From Cercospora beticola (lineage: Eukaryota; Ascomycota; Dothideomycetes; Mycosphaerellales; Mycosphaerellaceae): 64,000 nt of DNA. Positions 57,158 to 64,000 of this stretch are shown here, piece by piece (position 1 is the stretch's first letter; each line of letters begins with the position of its first letter). A program made the position numbers and the translations under genes. The stretch lies in assembly GCF_033473495.1 (NCBI RefSeq), contig NC_088936.1, positions 186,001 through 250,000 of the forward strand, read 5' to 3'. The notes under the pieces were generated by a model. That model saw only the letters and a list, made by a program, of their open reading frames with translations, searched no databases and was not told the DNA's origin.

Positions 57158-58246
57158 TGGCAATCCAGCCAACTAAGACCGATGTCATCGCGCCTGAGAG
57201 CTGCAGAGCAGCAGCTTCAGAGCTGAGGAGTGGGTTCAACGATCGTAGATGATGCAGATGGTTCCTGCACACGCGATCGCGCTAAGATCTGGTCGATGTT
57301 TGGAAGTGAAGACGTCACAACTGGTCGGAGCTTTTTGGGGCTTGGCAGAGATGTGGACATCACCGTCGAAGTTGTTCCTGTCTCCGTCTACACTTTTTGC
57401 TTCGAGGCTGTACTATGGCGGATACGACCCTGGGGCTGCAGTCAGAAAGGTACTCATGCTTATGGTCAACGACCAATCGGCCATGCCTCCAGATCCACCA
57501 GAAAATCGCAAGCTTTTCTGGAACCCGAAATGCCTGGGCTGCCCGATACCTTCTTTACAGCCAATACATGAATTTTCTCCCCAGCCTGGGATCTCTGCAG
57601 AGTTGGACTAAATGACAGAGGAGCATTAGAAGCGTCTAAAGCACCCCGGGATTTCGAGAGACTCCGCCTACGAAAGCTCTTCGAGAAATGGTCTTCAAAC
57701 TGGACTCTGCTATCATATTCCAGTCGGACAGGAACAGTTGTATATTAACGAGAAGCTCCTGGCGTCCGTTCGAGCATTTTGTTCGGGGCTCCTCATCCGA
57801 AGTCGTTACCAGAGGTCACAAATTTGCAGTACGGATGGTAAGTTCAGGCAGAGTCAGGCAGAACTGCTTGCGTGCCCTGCCATGCTCTGGGGTCACTGCT
57901 ATCTTGCAAATCAGAAGTCATTAAATCGGAGGTTGCAGAGAGAGGGAAGCGAGAATTTCGCGCTCCAGCGTGGCTTGTTGTGTACGACGGCTGTCAGTCT
58001 GGACTAATCCCGTGAACATATCTCATTGATGGCGCCAAGTAGCTCTCAGAAGGCCGGATGAGCCAGACCGATATGTGGTAGTCTCCTTGGCACTACCGAG
58101 CACTTACTGCAAAATAGCTGAAGAGCTGCAACGTGTCACCCATGAATTCGGGCTCATGCGGTGTGTTCACAAAAAATCCCGTTCATCTCTCATTTCCCAT
58201 CTTTCCACCCGGACACACAAATTTCAGCCTCAATAACGACAGTACA
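57158..58246. other. 1.1-kb divergent spacer
   Basis: Lies between photolyase and the F-box/2EXR-like gene. Frames at 57230-57611 and 57640-58000 look faintly coding but are broken and unidentified. No light-response element could be assigned with confidence. Confidence 0.35.
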
Positions 58247-59074
58247 ATGGCACCTCCCCAGCAGATTTGTCTATTGAGCCTACCAACAGAGATTCGATGT
58301 CTGATCTACCAACAAATCCTCGTGCTCGACATGAACTGCAATCTGTTCCAATACAGGCGCGGGGACCAGAGTTGGAGGAAAGATGGACACGTTCAACGCA
58401 TCAAGCGACGGTCATACGTCAAGTTGTCAATCCCTTGGACTAACATGCGACTGGCCTGCAAGACCATCTACTACGAACTCACGGATTTCATGCGCACTGG
58501 GTCCGCGCTGAATAAGCTCGAAAACAGCACGTGGAAGCTGGACATGCCTCTTCTCCGATTTCCTACAAGGCTCCGCTGGACTCGTGATGATCACTTCGCA
58601 CAGCTGGTATGGCAGCGTCTACCATGCGCCGCTGACACTGTGCGTTCGCTCCATCTCACAATTCGCATACCAAAAGAGCGCCAGACCGGTCGACCCAACC
58701 TATGGCGCGAAAATTACACCGCACCTCGATTACAATTCGAGCTTTACCAGACCATCAATCACATACTCCACTATGGCCCTCTGATGGGCGTCGGTTCGCG
58801 ACTTGCCGAGCCAATCCATGTCGAGACAGTAAGAATCGAAGTCGACTTCGAAGCGGATAATTCCTCTTCGGAAGTAAACGATATTGCGTACTGGTCCGAG
58901 CAAGATCGAAAAGATAGCATAGACGATCTGTACGCCCAGGTCGTACAATGGTGTTTCAGGGGCGCGGGATACTGGCTTATCGACAAATTTGAGATCGTAA
59001 CTGAATTTGGAACATCGGACGTGCGGGTCTCTAGGGTCCAGCTCGAGCAGTCTCAGCGTCGGCCTGGATCGTAG
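58247..59074 (+). CDS. F-box/2EXR-like protein
   Basis: Single exon, 275 aa. The ATG at 58247 (context ACAATGG) is followed immediately by LLSLPTEIRCLIYQQILVLD, the hallmark helix of the F-box-like/2EXR proteins that are expanded in Dothideomycetes. The middle has NMRLACKTIYYELTDF, the second usual element, then a variable beta-rich half with Trp and Arg. If it is a true F-box it would link a substrate to the SCF ubiquitin ligase. Many of these fungal proteins are uncharacterised and the Skp1 contact is unproven. The frame extends upstream to an ATG at 58133, but that part is not family-like. Confidence 0.75.
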   Translation: MAPPQQICLLSLPTEIRCLIYQQILVLDMNCNLFQYRRGDQSWRKDGHVQRIKRRSYVKLSIPWTNMRLACKTIYYELTDFMRTGSALNKLENSTWKLDMPLLRFPTRLRWTRDDHFAQLVWQRLPCAADTVRSLHLTIRIPKERQTGRPNLWRENYTAPRLQFELYQTINHILHYGPLMGVGSRLAEPIHVETVRIEVDFEADNSSSEVNDIAYWSEQDRKDSIDDLYAQVVQWCFRGAGYWLIDKFEIVTEFGTSDVRVSRVQLEQSQRRPGS

Positions 59075-59415
59075 GAACGGGATCCGCGTTGGAGCTGGGG
59101 TATGTCGGTCGTCAGTGACAGGAACGCACGAGATCGTCAAAAGGCAGAAGGCGATCTGTCTACTATCAGGATGCTGGAGCTGACAACAAGCATGACCCCC
59201 GGTTCGTCCAGGAGGACAGAGCAAAGTGTATCGCGGAATTCGCCATCACGGCTTGGGTCGTGATTGAGATGTGGGTGAGGGCATCATATTGGCAGTTCCC
59301 ATTTGCTACATATTCTGCTTGCTGTGGACGGAGCAACGTACAGCTCTCAAATTGATGTGTATCACCATACGAAATGTGCATTCGGCCACAGGATGAAACT
59401 TTCAAAACTGGTCCA

Positions 59416-60410
59416 CTAGCAGGCGCCGGCATCCGACTGTGTCAACATCTCCACATTATTGCCTTCGTTGTCTTTGCCTTCATTCTGCGCCTTCCTCATC
59501 GCATCGGCAACATACCACCTGGTGCAGATGGCCAGCACAATAGCCATCAAGAAAGCGTCGAAAACGTAAATAGGCCATTCGTTCATGAGAAGGTATGCGT
59601 CGGCTACAATTTGTCAGTCACCTTCTCACAGAGATCTTTTGGGCACAACTTACGACCCATGGCATACTCGATGACCCTGAACAGGTTTCTGACTGTGATG
59701 AGGACGCTGACCACGTACAACATCTGCAGGTAGATCAACCAGTTGAACGATGTCATCTCATCTTCCTCGGAGCCTCTCATTTGTTTCTGCCATATCGCAG
59801 CAACAACCATAAAGAATGCAAAGATCACCACCTGCAAGCACAAGCCTGTAAGAATGACTCCTTTTCCAAGATCCAAAGAGGTCTGGGTATCGGCCCCAGC
59901 AAGGATGCCTCCCCCGGCACCTTGAATGACGAAGCAAAGTACGTCTCCGCCGACGAAGATTTTCGTGACCCAGTTGATGCGGATGATCGAATGGTGGGTG
60001 GCGTTCGTTGCTCGCATGATGCGAGCGAGAAACATGTAGACCGAGGCGGCGAATAGAATTGGTGCGAGCAGGATGAACAGTGTCTGGATGATGTAGAGGA
60101 TAAGGACATCCGGTTTGGAGTTCCCGAGGCCACGACATAGGTAGCCGATGACTTCCACTGGGAGTTGTTAGCATTATGGCACTAAGGCACGGCGTGGTTG
60201 GACGAAGTGAGAAACGATGACTAGATTTGTGAACATGGTTCCGAGGTTATACTTACGGAGAGCTCCCAGGCCAAAGGGGATGCAGAACCATGTGCGAGTT
60301 CTGAAGGTTTGAAAGAAATGCATCACACCCAAGATCGCGAATATGGCAACGAAGATACCCGCTGCAGCCACAGAGGGCTCATAATCGTAGTAGGACTCTT
60401 TCTCGGCCAT
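59416..60410 (-). CDS. RTA1-family seven-transmembrane protein
   Basis: CDS is complement(join(59416..59603,59654..60157,60257..60410)), 281 aa. Introns are 59604..59653 (GTAAGT, CTGAC, GTAG) and 60158..60256 (GTAAGT, GCTAAC, CCAG, 99 bp). Hydrophobic segments are spaced as in RTA1/RSB1 proteins, starting with AGIFVAIFAILGVMHFFQTF. Family blocks include YIIQTLFILLAPILFAASVYM, GDVLCFVIQGAGGG and the NEWPIYVFD element before the last helix. Members are plasma-membrane proteins linked to lipid translocation and resistance to toxic sterol or sphingolipid compounds. The transported molecule here is unknown. It is first of three minus-strand genes, followed upstream by a UPC2-like factor. Confidence 0.9.
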
Positions 60411-60871
60411 TTCGATGTAGTGCGGTATCGAGGAGGGCAATCCGTAATTCGTGTATCGTTTCAACAGACGACGAGAGAGATGCAAGAGACAAAGCTAGGA
60501 ATGGGAGGCGGTAGAGGTTTGGAGTGTTGTACATCTTGAGGTTGCAGATACTTGTGCTGGATGAAATACCAATGGTTGTCGGCTGTGCAGACAATCAATA
60601 AGGCTATGCATATTATGAACGAGTACGCTGTCTTGCCAAGGACTAATGAAACCCGTCGTGTTCCTTAAGTCATCCCTGCACAACCAGAATATTGCCAAGA
60701 CATTAAACGGCGAAGAACGAGAACGGGAACGGGCATGCTAATATTACAAGAATGAGTGCGTAGCTATATTTTCTGAACGAGGCGAAGCTATACTATGTCT
60801 CATCTAGCCACATATACGAAATATGCGAACGGCGCCATCAATCCGAACAAAGAACATCGACTTTGATAGGC
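60411..60871. promoter_or_regulatory. Spacer containing the RTA1 promoter
   Basis: 461 bp upstream of the RTA1 gene and downstream of the Zn2Cys6 gene. No gene seen. A sterol-response element could be sought here because of the UPC2-like neighbour, but I did not find a convincing TCGTATA core. Confidence 0.35.
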
Positions 60872-62077
60872 TCACCCAGTCAGGCTGGCCTGCTCATTTG
60901 CTTGAAACTCCTGCGAACACAAACCAACACGAGATCGACTCCAATCTGCCACATACGCCCACTTGTCGTTGTGGACAAGTATCAGTTTCGAGACCTGCTC
61001 TACCAGACCGCGTGCAGAGAACTCAGCCCACCACATACCACGCATCCGATCTAGCAGCACACCCCATTGCATGAAAATCACAAGTGCGAGATCATCTCCT
61101 TCTCTCAAGAGCTGGAAGAATTTGGGTCGAATTCTGATGACCCACGGAATGATGAACCTGATTCCTTGCACAGAAGTCTCAAGCATATCCATCGCATGTG
61201 CGAGAACAGCGCGTGTTTCCCCATCCTTCTCCGTATTCGCATGCCGCAAGTCCTCCATGAAGGGAAGCTGGAATGGCTTTGAAGCAATTGGACAATCTGC
61301 ATCAAGCGTGCTGGCCATCGGACCCTGTATGATCCAATCTCGACTTACAGCGAGAACAGACGTGAGCCCGTGGAGAAAGCTGCTTAGTTCCAGCATCGCG
61401 TCCATTGTGGCTTGGAAACTCTGATGGTGGTCATCCCCAAGGAAAGGCGACACGATGGTACAGATCAAAAGGATTGTGGACGAGATGAAGATGGCGTCGC
61501 ATGTCGCCGGAGACAGTGTATCGATCGCTCTTCTCAGGCCACCGACAGCCCTGTGTTGATAGTCCCGCGCGACGTCGGTATACTCATGGACTATGTCGGA
61601 ACGCTCGGGTGAGCTGGCGATTTGTGCTGCCGTGAGAGCAAAAACCGCTTCCAGGAGATATTCGTGCTGTAATGCGATTTCGATGATGTGATCTTTCACA
61701 GGGTTGCTAATCTCGCGAGAAAAGCTGTCGCACGTGCTTCGAGACCAATGATGCATGAGACGCAGTTCGCGGCGTCTTATTATCGCCGCTGGAGATCCCA
61801 CCGAGGTGGGGATTGAGCGATTCTTGTTGACAGCTGCTGCCATGCAAGGGACTGTGGTGATACTGTCCTCCATATTGGCCGATGCGGAGGGCACGATCAT
61901 CTGCATAGAATGCTCCTCCAGTCGCTTAAGCATCGCAAGTCGCTTCCCATATGAGCATGGTAGCCCGCGCCCGATACATCGTGAACATCGAGGGACCGCC
62001 TCATCGCATTTCATCCGCCCTTGTCTGCATTGATCGCATCCGTAGCGTGACTTCTTGTGCGACCGCCTGACTGGCAT
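60872..62077 (-). CDS. Zn2Cys6 transcription factor, UPC2 (sterol uptake control)-like
   Basis: Single exon, 401 aa. RRSHKKSRYGCDQCRQGRMKC opens a zinc cluster with C14, C17, C24, C31, C34 and C41 (CX2CX6CX6CX2CX6C). The RRSHKKSRxGC head and a roughly 400-aa length are typical of the UPC2/ECM22-type group in filamentous fungi. The C-terminal two thirds is helical (LMHHWSRSTCDSFS, ALQHEYLLEAVFALTAAQIA) as in the DUF3468-like region of that group. It would act in the nucleus. Control of sterol or of a local gene set is inferred from family only. It lies between RTA1 and a heme-thiolate peroxidase, all on the minus strand. Confidence 0.88.
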   Translation of the reverse strand: MPVRRSHKKSRYGCDQCRQGRMKCDEAVPRCSRCIGRGLPCSYGKRLAMLKRLEEHSMQMIVPSASANMEDSITTVPCMAAAVNKNRSIPTSVGSPAAIIRRRELRLMHHWSRSTCDSFSREISNPVKDHIIEIALQHEYLLEAVFALTAAQIASSPERSDIVHEYTDVARDYQHRAVGGLRRAIDTLSPATCDAIFISSTILLICTIVSPFLGDDHHQSFQATMDAMLELSSFLHGLTSVLAVSRDWIIQGPMASTLDADCPIASKPFQLPFMEDLRHANTEKDGETRAVLAHAMDMLETSVQGIRFIIPWVIRIRPKFFQLLREGDDLALVIFMQWGVLLDRMRGMWWAEFSARGLVEQVSKLILVHNDKWAYVADWSRSRVGLCSQEFQANEQASLTG

Positions 62078-62330
62078 TGCGTCTGGGAGGGGCGACGAAT
62101 CGTTAACGGCCGGGATAGATGAGCGACTGCGTTTACGTGAGAAGTATACCGAAGGTGAGATTGGGCACGAAGAACAAGCAAGTTAGAGAGAGTTGAAAAG
62201 AGACCAGCATGAACAAGAGGTGCGCCACCACGACCATGGTGGTCTAAGCCTCGAACTACACAACTGCCAAGTGCAGAGACCAGGGTTTTGGCTGAACCCG
62301 GAAACTGAAAGTACGCACACGTGTGATTGA

Positions 62331-63371
62331 CTAATCTTCAGACTGCACAGCCAGTCGAGGATTGAAAGCCAATGGAACGCCCGCTGGGCTCATCTTTTGC
62401 AACTTTGCAACAATTTTTCCTGCTGCTTCTTCAGTGATTTCAGTGTCAACTGGCGACCATCCAAGCTCGACTGGTAGTCTTTGATTCCCTAACGCCATTC
62501 GTAAGAGTGGAGCTCGATGGCAAGGTTGGAACTCATGTGCAAAACATCGACGTGTAGACTTACTGAAAAAGTACTCGTAGTACGCCCTATTTGCGACAGG
62601 ATCTTCCGGCGTTCCCGCGGTGTCTTTGTTCCACACCAGCAGCATCATAGCATTCTCACCCAAGATGACAGGAACCTGACTCCATGTGATCGCGAACAGA
62701 TCATTGTCTTTGCTCATTTCGAGAGCATGCCGGGCTCTTGCGTTCGCCATCGACTCAATCGTTATCTGGGTGTCGTTTCCAAAATAGGACAGCAAGTTGT
62801 TGAAAGTACCGTTGTCAAAAGAATTAGTCCGATCGAAAACAGCATCCTTCCGCGAAAGAGAACCATCGTGTTCAATAAAATTGTGTACGTGGAGCATGTC
62901 GAGGTCGAGAAACTGGTAAGATGTTAGCTCGGAGAAAGAGAAAACGTTGGAAAGATAGGTTTACGCTGGCATTGAACATAGGATTGACGGGTACGGCGCG
63001 CGAGAACGCTCCCTGCGTGAGTGAAGGGGCAATGTTCAAGGCATCTTTGAAGGCTTTTGTCAAGGCATCGAGAGTTATGTTGCGCCCGTCGTGCGGAATG
63101 AAGCCATGGTTCGCCAGAGTGTTCAGAGTTGGGCAAGGAGAGCGTACTGCGCTTCGTCAGCCGGGCCTTGAAAGAAGGTATGTTCCTTTGTATGCATACC
63201 ATCGCATTCACCGGGCGGCTGCCAGGTGAAGTGATTTGGGTGTAGAGCGGGTCTATGCGCCTCCATGTCCGGATGGTAGACTTCTCTCGGGCCCTCACGA
63301 GAAAACAAAAGATCCGGATAGCCCACAATGAGCAATGGGAAGGATGCTAAAGCGATGAGAAGGGGGTGCAT
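62331..63371 (-). CDS. Secreted heme-thiolate peroxidase (chloroperoxidase/UPO family)
   Basis: CDS is complement(join(62331..62488,62564..62912,62965..63146,63200..63371)), 286 aa. Introns 62489..62563, 62913..62964 and 63147..63199 all have GT/AG ends, and their removal rebuilds known motifs. The signal peptide is residues about 1-17. The proximal heme ligand is C62 in RSPCPTLNTLANHGF. The catalytic acid is E132 in HNFIEHDGSLSR. RNQRLPVELGW near the C terminus is also typical. These enzymes use H2O2 to halogenate or oxygenate organic compounds. The 286-aa length fits the short ascomycete class. It is third in a minus-strand run with an RTA1 gene and a regulator. Confidence 0.9.
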
Positions 63372-64000
63372 GGCGAACGTGTTCGGCCAGTGTTTCCAGA
63401 CGAGATAGCAGTAGAGAATGGCAATTCCAGAGATGGCCACTATCGTGGAAGAGATATATGGAGTGCCTGCGCCATGTAGCAGCTGGTGTATAATCCTTCA
63501 GCGGCGATTTGGAATCCGCCTCTGTCCAGTAGCGCATTCTCGATTACGCGGTTTGTTCTCCGTATCCGTTCCCGTATCCGTTCTGCCATTCGCTGAGGCT
63601 CATTTCGTTCCCTGTTCAAAACTAGCCTCAAGCGTGCATGACGTCGAACAGTACACCAGGAAGTCGTGAGCGCAGTGATTATGCATGGATGCTGCAAAAG
63701 CACAATTATACGATGGCACTCAACCGTGGAGATTCAGTTAGTAGGTCGCATGTAGGCTGGGCTGGGCCTGGTTGTTCTCTGCACCGTTACAACGGCACCC
63801 AGATGCGAAGGGGCAGATCTGCCGAGGCGGCTTGAAGAAACCGGCTTCCGCGTGAGATCGCGCACAATTTTCAATATGCTTGCATTGACCACTGCCTCTG
63901 TGCCTTTTGGTCGCCTTCTCCAGTGACAGAGCCTACGACCTTGCCACGCTCAAAATGCGAACAGCCACGATGAGCCTCGAGGACACGTGTAGACCAGGAG
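63372..64000. other. Right-edge intergenic region
   Basis: Promoter side of the peroxidase gene. It holds a perfect 12-bp direct repeat (CCGTATCCGTTC twice in tandem, near 63560-63583). No supported gene up to the window end. Confidence 0.4.

Noticed and set aside
57230..58010. Possible genes between photolyase and the F-box-like gene
   Set aside because: Frames are short, broken and without motifs. No splicing path gives a recognisable protein.

Overview
This looks like nuclear DNA of a filamentous ascomycete, most likely a dothideomycete. That placement is inferred from gene content and style, not from a marker gene. Genes are separated by AT-neutral spacers of 0.2-2 kb. They carry short introns (47-99 bp) with GTRNGT-type donors, CTAAC/CTGAC-like branch sites and YAG acceptors. 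The protein families are typical Pezizomycotina ones: TOK1 channel, Argonaute, HET, Zn2Cys6 factors, RTA1, tyrosinase, heme-thiolate peroxidase. Gene models were built by splicing open frames by eye. Coordinates span the start codon to the stop codon, and introns are listed in each entry.

Layout. 1-8.7 kb is a conserved block: the 5' part of a TOK1 K+ channel, a secreted metallo-beta-lactamase-fold protein, an Argonaute with a 17-bp tandem repeat just upstream of its start, and a divergent pair of COQ4 and a ketopantoate-reductase-like gene. 9.2-21 kb is accessory: a decayed HET gene, an alcohol-oxidase-type GMC enzyme, SHY1/SURF1, a repeat-built secreted peptide precursor split by one TAG codon, a class II aldolase with two lesions, and an inositol-phosphoceramide-mannosyltransferase-like enzyme. 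23-36 kb holds a methyltransferase, a 2-oxoglutarate dioxygenase, a Zn2Cys6 regulator, a secreted tyrosinase, a small secreted protein and a fungal-type transcription-factor-like gene. 36-42 kb holds a head-to-head pair of five-repeat SANT/Myb proteins with mitochondrial-type leaders, a conserved protein of unknown function and an eight-cysteine secreted protein. 43-55 kb is largely ruins: a polyQ protein, then long decayed coding stretches on the plus strand, the last being an SF1 (UPF1-like) helicase, with an intact metallophosphoesterase between them. 55-64 kb is intact again: photolyase, an F-box/2EXR-like protein, RTA1, a UPC2-like Zn2Cys6 factor and a heme-thiolate peroxidase.

Most notable are two things. 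The first is the precursor at 16.7-17.4 kb: signal peptide, then two copies of one peptide and four copies of an unrelated one, each bounded by Kex2-type dibasic or Ala-Arg sites and acidic Ste13-like dipeptides, with an in-frame TAG exactly between the two peptide classes. The second is the divergent SANT-repeat pair at 36.2-38.7 kb, with equal length, matching repeat spacing and R-3-type mitochondrial cleavage motifs. No rRNA, tRNA, CRISPR array or intact transposon was recognised.
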